The notes beneath the pieces were generated by a model that worked only from the letters and a program-made list of their open reading frames with translations, made no database searches and was not told the origin of the DNA. A DNA stretch of 64,000 nucleotides from contig NZ_UIDD01000010.1 of NCBI RefSeq assembly GCF_900497695.1, positions 767,589 through 831,588 of the forward strand, written 5' to 3'. Positions 55,043 to 63,960 of this stretch are shown here, in pieces. The DNA is from Pseudomonas wadenswilerensis (GTDB lineage Bacteria; Pseudomonadota; Gammaproteobacteria; Pseudomonadales; Pseudomonadaceae). Position 1 is the first letter of the stretch; each line of letters starts with the position of its first letter. Position numbers and translations under genes: made by a program.

Positions 55043-56710
55043 ATGTACCAGCACTTCATTCAGGGCCTGCAACGGCTCGGCCGCGCCCTCATGCTGCCCA
55101 TCGCCATCTTGCCGATTGCCGGCCTGCTGCTGCGCCTGGGCGACACCGACCTGTTGGACATCGCCCTGATCCACGACGCCGGCAATGCAATCTTCGCCAA
55201 CCTGGCGCTGATCTTCGCCATCGGCATCGCCGTCGGCTTTGCCCGTGACAACAACGGTACGGCGGGCCTGGCCGGGGCCATCGGCTACCTGGTGCTGGTG
55301 TCGACACTCAAGGTGATCGACCCGCACATCGACATGGGCATGCTCGCCGGGATTATCGTAGGACTGCTCGGCGGCGCGCTGTACAACCGTTTCAAGGACA
55401 TCCAGCTGCCCGAGTACCTGGCCTTCTTCGGTGGCCGGCGTTTCGTGCCGATTGCCACCGGCCTTTCAGCCGTTGGCCTGGGCTTGCTGTTCGGCTTGAT
55501 CTGGCCACCGCTGCAGAACGGCATCAACAGCCTGGGCCAGCTGCTGCTCGACAGCGGAAGCATCGGCGCGTTCTTCTTTGGCGTGCTTAACCGCCTGCTG
55601 ATCGTCACCGGCCTGCACCATATCCTCAACAATCTGGTGTGGTTCGTCTTCGGGAGTTTCGAGGGTGCCAATGGCCTGACCGTGACCGGCGACATCAGCC
55701 GCTATTTCGCCGGTGATCCCCGGGCCGGCCAGTTCCTGGCCGGGATGTTCCCGATGATGATCTTCGGCCTGCCCGCTGCGTGCCTGGCCATGTACCGCCA
55801 TGCCCTGCCGGCGCGGCGCAAGCTGATCGGCGGCATCCTCCTGTCGATGGCCCTGACCTCGGCGCTGACCGGGGTCACCGAGCCTGTCGAGTTCGCCTTC
55901 ATGTTCCTCGCGCCGATGCTTTACCTGATCCACGCCGTACTCACCGGCCTGGCCATGGCACTCTGCGACCTGCTCAACATCCGCCTGGGCTTTACCTTCT
56001 CCGGTGGCGCCATCGACATGGCCCTGGGCTGGGGCCGTTCAACCAATGGCTGGATGGTGTTCCCGGTAGGGCTTTTGTATGCGCTGGTGTACTACTTTGT
56101 TTTCGACTTCTGTATCCGCCGCTTCGATCTGAAAACCCCGGGCCGTGAAGATCAGCCCAGCGAAGAAGCGCCGGCCCCAGACAGCAGCGCGCCACGCGGC
56201 AAGCGCTACATCGATGCCCTTGGCGGCGGCGCAAACCTGCTCTCGGTGGACGCCTGCACCACCCGTCTGCGCCTGCTGCTTAAAGACCGTAGCCTGGCTC
56301 AGGATGCCGTGCTGAAAACCCTCGGCGCCATGGCCGTAGTGCGGCCGGGTTCCGGTGGCAGCCTGCAGGTGGTGGTCGGACCGCTGGCCGATACCATTGC
56401 CGACGAGATTCGCAACCAGTTGCCACATGCCCTGGCGAACACTGCTGAGCAGCCACAAGCGAAAATCGAGGCGACAGAAACCATGGCCGCTGACGATTGG
56501 CTCAGCGCCCTGGGCGGCAAGGATAATCTGCTGAAGGTGGAGTGCGTGGCCCTGACCCGCGTGCGCATCGAGTTCAAGGATGCGCGCAAGGTGGCACGCG
56601 AGCGCCTGCTGGCGCTGGGGTGCCAGGGGGTCAGTCCGCTGACGGATGGCACCTGGCATCTGTTGATGGGCAAGCGTGCTGCGGCCTTGAGCCAGTCGTT
56701 GCAGGGCTGA
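55043..56710 (+). CDS. PTS N-acetylglucosamine transporter EIICB with second, degenerate EIIB
   Basis: 555 residues. EIIC membrane domain (about 1-360, 8-10 helices; TGLHHILNNLVWFVFG, TEPVEFAFMFLAP) is followed by an EIIB domain (about 388-465) with the phosphocysteine in SVDACTTRLRLLL, and a second EIIB-like domain (about 476-555) whose matching motif is VECVALTRVRIEF, with Ala in the Cys position. Imports and phosphorylates GlcNAc, fed by the EIIA-HPr-EI fusion. Confidence 0.93.
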   Translation: MYQHFIQGLQRLGRALMLPIAILPIAGLLLRLGDTDLLDIALIHDAGNAIFANLALIFAIGIAVGFARDNNGTAGLAGAIGYLVLVSTLKVIDPHIDMGMLAGIIVGLLGGALYNRFKDIQLPEYLAFFGGRRFVPIATGLSAVGLGLLFGLIWPPLQNGINSLGQLLLDSGSIGAFFFGVLNRLLIVTGLHHILNNLVWFVFGSFEGANGLTVTGDISRYFAGDPRAGQFLAGMFPMMIFGLPAACLAMYRHALPARRKLIGGILLSMALTSALTGVTEPVEFAFMFLAPMLYLIHAVLTGLAMALCDLLNIRLGFTFSGGAIDMALGWGRSTNGWMVFPVGLLYALVYYFVFDFCIRRFDLKTPGREDQPSEEAPAPDSSAPRGKRYIDALGGGANLLSVDACTTRLRLLLKDRSLAQDAVLKTLGAMAVVRPGSGGSLQVVVGPLADTIADEIRNQLPHALANTAEQPQAKIEATETMAADDWLSALGGKDNLLKVECVALTRVRIEFKDARKVARERLLALGCQGVSPLTDGTWHLLMGKRAAALSQSLQG

Positions 56711-56714
56711 AAAG

Positions 56715-56765
56715 CATCGCGGGGCAAGCCCGCTCCTACTGTGGGAGCGGGCTTGCCCCGCGATG
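56715..56765. repeat. REP doublet after the nag operon
   Basis: Inverted copies (56715-56738 and 56743-56765) of the GCGGGGCAAGCCCGC family, spaced 4 nt. Same family as 15286-15354. Confidence 0.9.
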
Positions 56766-56781
56766 AGGCCCGAGCAGACAC

Positions 56782-56820
56782 AAAAAAGCCGCGACCCGAT
56801 CACAGGTCGCGGCTTTTTTT
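56782..56820. terminator. Bidirectional terminator
   Basis: AAAAAAGCCGCGACC / GGTCGCGGCTTTTTT with an 8-nt loop, usable for nag mRNA from the left and for the purL-yqfO-like mRNA from the right. Confidence 0.92.
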
Positions 56821-56826
56821 CAGCCC

Positions 56827-57138
56827 TTAGAAGTCCGCTAGCTGCCAGACCTCATAAGCCGGGGTTTCATAGGGATGACTGAGCTTTAGCGCAGCGACCA
56901 CCGAGCCAATCAACTGGTCGGACACCACCAGCTCGACCCGCCATTCTTCGACCTGCTCGACCACGCCGGTCTGCCCGAGGAACGGCTGGCTGCCGTCCAG
57001 CGGTCGGAACTGGCCCTGGCCCAGCACCTGCCAGGCGCAGCAGTCGTAGTCGCCGATGCGCCCGCCGCCAGCGGCGAACACAGCAGCCTTGACCACCTCC
57101 ACATGGCTAGGCGGGACGAAGAAGGCGAGCTTGTACAC
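56827..57138 (-). CDS. YqfO-like protein (Nif3-family associated)
   Basis: 103 residues from GTG 57138, giving VYKLAFFVPPSHVEVVKAAV; the next gene upstream, purL, ends at 57141, so the start is coupled. The NIF3 C-terminal-like stand-alone domain ends in SHPYETPAYEVWQL. Function unknown; it follows purL in one transcription unit. Confidence 0.88.
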   Translation of the reverse strand: MYKLAFFVPPSHVEVVKAAVFAAGGGRIGDYDCCAWQVLGQGQFRPLDGSQPFLGQTGVVEQVEEWRVELVVSDQLIGSVVAALKLSHPYETPAYEVWQLADF

Positions 57139-57140
57139 CC

Positions 57141-60100
57141 TTAGTTCACCCACATCCGGGCGTTGCGGAACATGCGCATCCACGCCGCGTCTTCGTTCCA
57201 GTCATCCGGACGCCAGGAGTTCTGCACGGTACGGAAGACCCGCTCAGGGTGCGGCATCATGATGGTGACGCGACCGTCGCGGCTGGTCAGGCCGGTGATC
57301 CCGCGCGGCGAGCCGTTCGGGTTGGCCGGGTAGCTCTCGGTGACCTTGCCGTGGTTGTCGACGAAGCGCAGGGCCACGCAACCGGACAGGTCGGCTTCGA
57401 GCAGGGCTTCTTCGCTGGCGAATTCGGCATGGCCTTCACCGTGGGCGATGGCAATCGGCATGCGCGAACCGGCCATGCCCTGCAGGAAGATCGAGTTCGA
57501 CTTCTGCACTTCGACCATGGCCACACGGGCTTCGAACTGCTCGGAACGGTTACGCACGAAGTGCGGCCAGAACTCGCTGCCCGGAACCAGTTCGTGCAGG
57601 TTGGACATCATCTGGCAACCGTTGCACACACCCAGGGTGAAGCTGTCGGTACGCTCGAAGAAGCCCTGGAAGGCATCACGGGCACGGGCGTTGAACAGCG
57701 CCGACTTGGCCCAGCCTTCACCGGCGCCGAGAACGTCACCGTAGGAGAAGCCGCCGCAGGCCACCAGGCCCTTGAAGTCGTTGAGGTCAACGCGACCGGC
57801 GAGGATATCGCTCATGTGCACGTCGATGGCGTTGAAGCCGGCGCGGTCGAAGGCTGCCGCCATCTCGACCTGGCCGTTGACGCCCTGCTCGCGCAGCACT
57901 GCCACCTGCGGGCGCACGCCCTTCTTGATGTACGGCGCGGCGATGTCCTGGTTGACGTCAAAGCCAAGCTTGACGCTCAGGCCCGGGTTGTCTTCTTCCA
58001 GCAGTACGTCGAACTCTTGATCGGCGCAGTCGGCGTTGTCGCGCAGGCGCTGGATCTGGTAGCTGGTCTCGGCCCACTGGCGTTGCAGCAGACGACGGTC
58101 GCCCTTGAACAGCTCTTCACCGGCCAGCTTGATCAGCACTTCGCCGTTGTTGATCGGCTGACCGATCACCGCGACGCAGTCTTCACCCAGGCCAGCAGCA
58201 CTGAACTGGGCCAGCACGTCCGGCGTTGCGTCCTGACGCACCTGGATCACCGCACCCAGCTCTTCGTTGAAGAGGATAGCGGCGATTTTCTCGCGCTTGC
58301 TGGTCAGGGTGTCCAGTTCCAGGTCCAGGCCGCAGTGGCCGGCGAAGGCCATTTCCAGCGCGGTGGTCAGCAGGCCACCGTCGGAACGGTCGTGGTAGGC
58401 CAGCAGGTGACCGTCGGCGTTCAGGCCCTGGATCACAGCGAAGAAGGCCTTGAGGTCTTCGGCGTCGTCGACGTCCGGTGCCACTGCGGCCAGCTTGCCG
58501 TGGGTCTGGGCCAGGATCGAGGCGCCCATGCGGTTCTTGCCACGGCCCAGGTCGATCAGGATCAGGTCGGTCTCGCCCTTGTCCATGCGCAGTTGCGGGG
58601 TCAGGGTCTTGCGCACGTCGAGCACCGGGGCGAAGCCGCTGACGATCAGCGACATCGGCGAAGTGACGCTCTTCTCAGCGCCCTCCTCGCTCCACTTGGT
58701 CTTCATCGACATGGAGTCCTTGCCCACCGGAATGGTCAGGCCCAGCTCAGGGCACAGTTCCATGCCGACAGCCTTGACGGTGTCGTACAGGCGGGCATCT
58801 TCACCCGGGTGGCCGGCAGCCGACATCCAGTTGGCCGACAGCTTGATGTCGGACAGTTTGCCGATATGCGCGGCAGCCAGGTTGGTCAGGGTCTCGCCGA
58901 TTGCCATGCGCCCGGACGCCGGAGCGTCGAGCAGGGCCAGCGGGGTGCGCTCGCCCATGGCCATGGCTTCACCGGTGTAGACGTCGAAGCTGGTGGCGGT
59001 GACGGCGCAATCGGCCACCGGTACCTGCCACGGCCCGACCATCTGGTCGCGGGCAACCAGGCCGGTAATGGTGCGGTCGCCGATGGTGATCAGGAAGCTC
59101 TTGCTGGCGACGGCTGGGTGACGCAGTACGCGCTCGACCGAGTCGTTCAGTTCCAGGGTGCTTGGGTCGAAGTCATCGCCCAGCTCCGCTTCGCGAGTCA
59201 CCGAACGGTGCATGCGCGGCGGCTTGCCGAGCAGCACGTCGAGCGGCATGTCCACCGGGGTGTTGCCGAAATGGCTGTCGGTAACGGTCAGGTGCGGCTC
59301 TGCGGTGGCCTCGCCGACGACCGCGAACGGGCAGCGCTCACGCTCGCAGATGGCCTGGAAGCGCTCGAAGTCGCCTGCGCTCACCGCCAGGACGTAACGC
59401 TCCTGGGATTCGTTGCTCCAGATCTCGTGCGGGGCCATGCCCGGCTCGTCGTTGGGCACGTTGCGCAGTTCGAAGCGGCCACCACGGCCACCGTCGTTGA
59501 CCAGCTCCGGGAAGGCGTTGGAAATACCGCCCGCGCCGACGTCATGGATGAAGGCGATCGGGTTCTTGTCGCCCAGCTGCCAGCAGCGGTCGATGACCTC
59601 CTGGCAGCGGCGTTCCATTTCCGGGTTCTCGCGCTGCACCGAGGCGAAGTCCAGGTCAGCGGAGCTGGCGCCGGTATCGACCGACGAAGCCGCGCCGCCA
59701 CCCAGACCGATCAGCATGGCCGGGCCACCGAGCACGATCAGCTTGGCGCCGACGGTGATTTCAGCCTTCTGTACGTGATCTTCGCGGATGTTGCCCAAGC
59801 CACCAGCCAGCATGATCGGCTTGTGATAACCGCGCACTTCTTCACCGTGCGGGGTATTGATCGACTGCTCGAAGGTACGGAAGTAGCCGGTCAGGGCCGG
59901 ACGGCCGAATTCGTTGTTGAACGCGGCGCCGCCCAGCGGGCCTTCGACCATGATGTCGAGGGCGTTGACGATACGGTCCGGCTTGCCATAGGCCTTTTCC
60001 CATGGCTGTTCAAAGCCCGGGATGCGCAGGTTGGAGACGGTGAAACCGGTCAGGCCAGCCTTGGGCTTGGCACCGCGGCCGGTAGCGCCTTCGTCACGGA

Positions 60101-61040
60101 TTTCGCCACCGGAACCGGTGGAGGCGCCGGAGAACGGCGAGATGGCGGTCGGGTGGTTGTGGGTCTCGACCTTCATCAGGATATGCACCGGCTCCTGCAC
60201 CGCGCCGTACTGGCGGGTTTCAGGGTTCGGGAAGAAGCGCCCGGCCACGGAACCGACGATCACCGAGGCGTTGTCCTTGTAAGCGGACAGCACGCCTTCG
60301 CTGTGCATCTGGTAGGTGTTCTTGATCATGCCGAACAGGCTTTTTTCCTGGCTCTGGCCGTCGATATCCCAACTGGCGTTGAAGATCTTGTGGCGGCAGT
60401 GCTCGGAGTTGGCCTGGGCGAACATCATCAGTTCGATGTCGTGCGGGTTGCGCTTGAGGCCCTGGAAGCTGGTAACCAGGTAGTCGATCTCGTCTTCGGC
60501 CAGGGCCAGGCCCAGCTCGACGTTGGCTTTTTCCAGGGCGGCGCGGCCACCACCGAGGATGTCGACGGCGGTCAGCGGCTTGGGCTGGGCGTGGCTGAAC
60601 AGGCCGGCGGCCCCTTCGAGCTTGCTCAGCACCAATTGGGTCATGCGATCGTGCAGGATGTCGGCAACGACGGCGGCATCGGCGTCGCTCAGCTCACCGC
60701 TGACGTAGTAGGCAATGCCCCGCTCCAGGCGCTGGATGTTTTCCAGGCCGCAGTTGTGGGCGATGTCGCTGGCCTTGCTCGACCAGGGCGAGATGGTGCC
60801 GAAACGCGGAACCACCAGGAACAGGCGGCCGCTCGGCTCCTGGACCGGTACGCTCGGGCCGTACTTGAGCAGGCGCGCGAGCACTTGCTGTTGGTCGGCA
60901 CTCAGATCGCCGTCAACCTCGGCGAAATGCGTGAATTCAGCATACAAACCACTAACAGCGGGGACTTTCTGGCTCAGTTGCTCGATTAACTTACCGTGGC
61001 GAAAGGCAGAAAGGGCAGGAGCGCCGCGCAGGATCAACAT
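57141..61040 (-). CDS. purL: Phosphoribosylformylglycinamidine synthase
   Basis: 1,299 residues, full-length large PurL. Converts FGAR, glutamine and ATP to FGAM. N-terminal domain, AIR-synthase-like linker domains (NHPTAISPFSGASTGSGGEIRD, near 310), and a C-terminal glutaminase (from about 1040, GFSYGDVLGAGEGWAKS; nucleophile Cys in LGVCNGCQMM; ending His in MMPHPERVFR). Confidence 0.98.
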   Translation of the reverse strand: MLILRGAPALSAFRHGKLIEQLSQKVPAVSGLYAEFTHFAEVDGDLSADQQQVLARLLKYGPSVPVQEPSGRLFLVVPRFGTISPWSSKASDIAHNCGLENIQRLERGIAYYVSGELSDADAAVVADILHDRMTQLVLSKLEGAAGLFSHAQPKPLTAVDILGGGRAALEKANVELGLALAEDEIDYLVTSFQGLKRNPHDIELMMFAQANSEHCRHKIFNASWDIDGQSQEKSLFGMIKNTYQMHSEGVLSAYKDNASVIVGSVAGRFFPNPETRQYGAVQEPVHILMKVETHNHPTAISPFSGASTGSGGEIRDEGATGRGAKPKAGLTGFTVSNLRIPGFEQPWEKAYGKPDRIVNALDIMVEGPLGGAAFNNEFGRPALTGYFRTFEQSINTPHGEEVRGYHKPIMLAGGLGNIREDHVQKAEITVGAKLIVLGGPAMLIGLGGGAASSVDTGASSADLDFASVQRENPEMERRCQEVIDRCWQLGDKNPIAFIHDVGAGGISNAFPELVNDGGRGGRFELRNVPNDEPGMAPHEIWSNESQERYVLAVSAGDFERFQAICERERCPFAVVGEATAEPHLTVTDSHFGNTPVDMPLDVLLGKPPRMHRSVTREAELGDDFDPSTLELNDSVERVLRHPAVASKSFLITIGDRTITGLVARDQMVGPWQVPVADCAVTATSFDVYTGEAMAMGERTPLALLDAPASGRMAIGETLTNLAAAHIGKLSDIKLSANWMSAAGHPGEDARLYDTVKAVGMELCPELGLTIPVGKDSMSMKTKWSEEGAEKSVTSPMSLIVSGFAPVLDVRKTLTPQLRMDKGETDLILIDLGRGKNRMGASILAQTHGKLAAVAPDVDDAEDLKAFFAVIQGLNADGHLLAYHDRSDGGLLTTALEMAFAGHCGLDLELDTLTSKREKIAAILFNEELGAVIQVRQDATPDVLAQFSAAGLGEDCVAVIGQPINNGEVLIKLAGEELFKGDRRLLQRQWAETSYQIQRLRDNADCADQEFDVLLEEDNPGLSVKLGFDVNQDIAAPYIKKGVRPQVAVLREQGVNGQVEMAAAFDRAGFNAIDVHMSDILAGRVDLNDFKGLVACGGFSYGDVLGAGEGWAKSALFNARARDAFQGFFERTDSFTLGVCNGCQMMSNLHELVPGSEFWPHFVRNRSEQFEARVAMVEVQKSNSIFLQGMAGSRMPIAIAHGEGHAEFASEEALLEADLSGCVALRFVDNHGKVTESYPANPNGSPRGITGLTSRDGRVTIMMPHPERVFRTVQNSWRPDDWNEDAAWMRMFRNARMWVN

Positions 61041-61286
61041 CGTCGGGACAGCCTCAGGAAGGGGGTGTGCTTAGAGGCCGTGCATTCTAGCCTAATTCCA
61101 GCGCTTCCGGCACCCGAAACACGCCATTGCGACACCTCCGCATGTCGGCCCGGCAAAGCGGACTCGGGGGTCAAAAAAAACCACCCATTTCGACCTGCAT
61201 TTCGCCCTAAATGCAAAGATCGCTAGCAGACAAGCAAACCGTTGTCGAGATATGGCGCAACCGGTCCTTTGCGTATACTGCAACCT

Positions 61287-62747
61287 ATGTTCGCCCAAAC
61301 CGCTTTGCGCCAGCGGTGCGCCAGATGGCTCATCGCAACCGGACTCTTCCTGATGCTCGGTGCCTGTGTTGAAAAACCCAGCACCCTCGAGCGCGTCAAG
61401 GAGGACGGCGTGCTGCGCGTGATTACCCGCAACAGCCCGGCCACCTACTTCCAGGACCGCAACGGCGAAACCGGCTTCGAGTACGAGCTGGTCAAGCGTT
61501 TCGCCGACGATCTGGGCGTGGAGCTGAAGATCGAGACCGCCGACAACCTCGACGACCTGTTCAACCAGCTCGGCCAGCCTTCCGGCCCGGTGCTGGCGGC
61601 AGCGGGCCTGGTCAGCAGCGAACAGCGCAAATCGCAGGTGCGTTTTTCCCACCCGTACCTGGAAGTCACCCCGCAGATCATCTACCGCAACGGCCGCCCA
61701 CGGCCCACTGACGCCAAGGACCTGGTCGGCAAGAAGATCATGGTGCTCAAGGGCAGTACCCATGCCGAGCAGATGGCCGAGCTGAAAAAGCAGTATCCGG
61801 CGCTCGAATACGAAGAATCTGACGCTGTTGAAGTGGTCGACCTGCTGCGCATGGTCGATGAAGGGCAGGTCGACCTGACCCTGGTCGACTCCAACGAGCT
61901 GGCGATGAACCAGGTCTACTTCCCCAAGGTACGGGTGGCCTTCGACCTCGGTGACGCCCGCGACCAGCGCTGGGCCGTGGCCGCCGGCGAAGACAACAGC
62001 CTGCTCAACGAAATCAACGAGTTTCTCGACAAGGTGCAGAAGAATGGCACCTTGCAGCGTCTGAAAGATCGCTACTACGGGCACGTCGATGTACTGGGTT
62101 ACGTAGGCGCCTATACCTTTGCCCAGCACCTGCAGCAGCGCCTGCCACGCTACGAGAAAGCCTTCCAGGCCTCGGCCAAGAAGGAACAGGTCGACTGGCG
62201 CCTGCTGGCTGCGATCGGCTACCAGGAGTCCATGTGGCAGGCCGAGGTCACTTCCAAGACCGGCGTACGCGGCCTGATGATGCTGACCCAGCGCACCGCC
62301 CAGGCCATGGGCGTGTCCAACCGGCTGGACCCGGTGCAAAGCATCCGCGGCGGCGCCAAGTACTTCATGTACGTCAAATCCGAGCTGGATGACAGTATCG
62401 AGGAGCCGGACCGCACCTGGTTCGCCCTGGCCGCCTACAACGTCGGCAGCGGCCACCTGGACGATGCGCGCAAGCTGGCCAAGCGCGAGGGCCTGAACCC
62501 GAACAAGTGGCTGGACGTGAAGAAGATGCTGCCGCGCCTGTCGCAGAAGCAGTGGTACAGCAAGACCCGCTACGGTTATGCCCGCGGCGGCGAGCCGGTG
62601 CACTTCGTCGCCAACATCCGCCGTTACTACGACATTCTCACCTGGGTGACCCAGCCGCAGCTTGAAGGCAGCCAGGTGGCCGATAGCAACCTGCATGTGC
62701 CGGGCGTGAACAAGACCAAGCCGAGCGAGCAGACCCCGCCGTTGTGA
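61287..62747 (+). CDS. mltF: Membrane-bound lytic murein transglycosylase F
   Basis: 486 residues from ATG 61287; an upstream ATG at 61242 adds 15 unconserved residues. TATACT at about 61274 could be the -10. Lipoprotein signal (LMLGACVEK). SBP_bac_3 domain (about 45-265; VITRNSPATYFQDRNG), then an SLT goose-lysozyme-type domain (about 300-420) with catalytic Glu in AIGYQESMWQAEV. Outer-membrane anchored; cleaves peptidoglycan. Confidence 0.96.
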   Translation: MFAQTALRQRCARWLIATGLFLMLGACVEKPSTLERVKEDGVLRVITRNSPATYFQDRNGETGFEYELVKRFADDLGVELKIETADNLDDLFNQLGQPSGPVLAAAGLVSSEQRKSQVRFSHPYLEVTPQIIYRNGRPRPTDAKDLVGKKIMVLKGSTHAEQMAELKKQYPALEYEESDAVEVVDLLRMVDEGQVDLTLVDSNELAMNQVYFPKVRVAFDLGDARDQRWAVAAGEDNSLLNEINEFLDKVQKNGTLQRLKDRYYGHVDVLGYVGAYTFAQHLQQRLPRYEKAFQASAKKEQVDWRLLAAIGYQESMWQAEVTSKTGVRGLMMLTQRTAQAMGVSNRLDPVQSIRGGAKYFMYVKSELDDSIEEPDRTWFALAAYNVGSGHLDDARKLAKREGLNPNKWLDVKKMLPRLSQKQWYSKTRYGYARGGEPVHFVANIRRYYDILTWVTQPQLEGSQVADSNLHVPGVNKTKPSEQTPPL

Positions 62748-62769
62748 GACTGGGGGCCGCTGCGCGCCC

Positions 62770-62827
62770 CATCGCCGGCAAGGCCGGCTCCCACAATGGA
62801 TTTGTGCATAGGCCGGACCTGTGGGAG
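62770..62827. repeat. REP doublet, right copy split by IS110
   Basis: Left copy at 62770-62795 is intact. The right copy starts at 62819-62827 (TGTGGGAG) and continues after the insertion element at 63976 (AGCCGGCGTTGCCGGCGATG). Removing 62828-63977 restores a normal REP of the type seen at 23292-23317. Confidence 0.9.
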
Positions 62828-62839
62828 CAACTGTCTTGA

Positions 62840-63769
62840 TCAGGCTGTTTGCTCTCGCCAAGGGGTATTGTCCCGCAGCATTGCATTCAGCCTGACGATC
62901 AGCACCCGTATGCAAGCTACGAGTGCCACCTTGGCGCACTTGCCACGTGCCCGAAGTGCTTCGTAGCGTGCTTTAAATTCTGTGTTGTGACGGATGATGA
63001 TCCAGCTCGACATGTACAGCACTCGCCTTACATGGGCCCGACCACCCCATATCTGGCGGTGCCCTCGATGGCTACCACTATCGTTGTTGTAAGGCGCTAC
63101 GCCCACCAGAGCAGCGATCTGACGGCGGTCCAACTGCCCCAGTTCAGGCAGTGAGGCGAGCAGATTTGCGGCGGTTACCCGACCGATTCCGGTCACTGCC
63201 AATAACTGACGCGCCCTAGTATCGTCCAGTTGCACCATCGCCTGATCAATTTCTTCGTCGAGGCGTTTGATCAGCACTTTCAGCTGCTCTATATGCTCAT
63301 CGAAGTGGGCCATCACTGTTGCCGAGCGACATTGCTGGCGACGCCGCTTGTCGTCATCACGGCTCTGCACAAATTGGGCGCGCTGCTTCACCAACTCGCG
63401 CAGCTCTTCGCGTTCCGGGCTGATCGGTTGGCTTTGAGGAACGCTGAGGTGTGCAGCGAAGTCCGCAAGGACTTCGGCGTCGATCTTGTCGGTTTTGGCT
63501 TTTTTACCCATGGCATCGGCGAATTTCCGGGCACGGGCTGGGTTGATGCAGATGGTTTCCAGTCCTGCTGAGGCCAGGGCGATCAACACATCTTTCTCGT
63601 AGCCGCCTGTCGCTTCGATCAGCACTCGGCTGATATTGAAGTCCTTCAGACGCTCAAGCAACGCCTCGAAGCCTGCGGAGTTGTTGGCCACTTCGAAGCG
63701 GATTTTCTGAGGTTTGATGCAGATCTCTAAAGTGGCTTTGGCAGTGTCGATTCCAACAGAAGACAACAT
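62840..63769 (-). CDS. IS110-family DEDD transposase (recombinase)
   Basis: 309 residues. N-terminal RuvC-like domain with D in GIDTAK, E in VLIEATGGYEK and D residues in KTDKIDAEVLADF; C-terminal Transposase_20 domain with VTGIGRVTAANLLASL and APYNNDSGSHRGHR, whose Ser is the probable nucleophile. Appears intact, no frameshift. GAGGG precedes the ATG. Works with the RNA encoded upstream. Confidence 0.96.
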   Translation of the reverse strand: MLSSVGIDTAKATLEICIKPQKIRFEVANNSAGFEALLERLKDFNISRVLIEATGGYEKDVLIALASAGLETICINPARARKFADAMGKKAKTDKIDAEVLADFAAHLSVPQSQPISPEREELRELVKQRAQFVQSRDDDKRRRQQCRSATVMAHFDEHIEQLKVLIKRLDEEIDQAMVQLDDTRARQLLAVTGIGRVTAANLLASLPELGQLDRRQIAALVGVAPYNNDSGSHRGHRQIWGGRAHVRRVLYMSSWIIIRHNTEFKARYEALRARGKCAKVALVACIRVLIVRLNAMLRDNTPWREQTA

Positions 63770-63784
63770 GGCTGAACCCTCTTA

Positions 63785-63960
63785 CACTCAGTTGTGAGAG
63801 CGCTCTGGCTTGGCCCACGCTTGTGATTCGAGAGGCGCTCAATCAACTGTTCGGGCTCGGGCCAGAGTGGAGAGGTGAATGGCAGCTTTGCTCCCACACG
63901 TGCTTTAAGCACTACCGGCGTACAGCTTGCCATTCACCGCTCTCACTTCTGATTCTATTC
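63785..63960 (-). ncRNA. Predicted bridge RNA (seekRNA) of the IS110 element
   Basis: On the coding strand, two stem-bounded internal loops are seen. Target loop: stem arms at 63924-63938 and 63874-63887 enclose ACGCCGG (63915-63921), an inner hairpin (63900-63912) and GTGGGAGC (63890-63897). These equal the left target flank (63978-63984) and the complement of the right flank (62821-62828). Donor loop: stem arms 63861-63867 and 63803-63809 enclose ACAGTTG (63844-63850) and CACAAGC (63819-63825). These equal one IS end (62828-62834) and the complement of the other (63972-63978). Exact RNA ends unknown. Confidence 0.8.

Noticed and set aside
57249..60989. 1,246-codon open frame opposite purL
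   Set aside because: Rich in Ala/Gly/His/Gln/Val with no domain; an antisense shadow of purL.
61092..62939. 615-codon frame opposite mltF
   Set aside because: mltF is conserved and full length; this is its antisense image.
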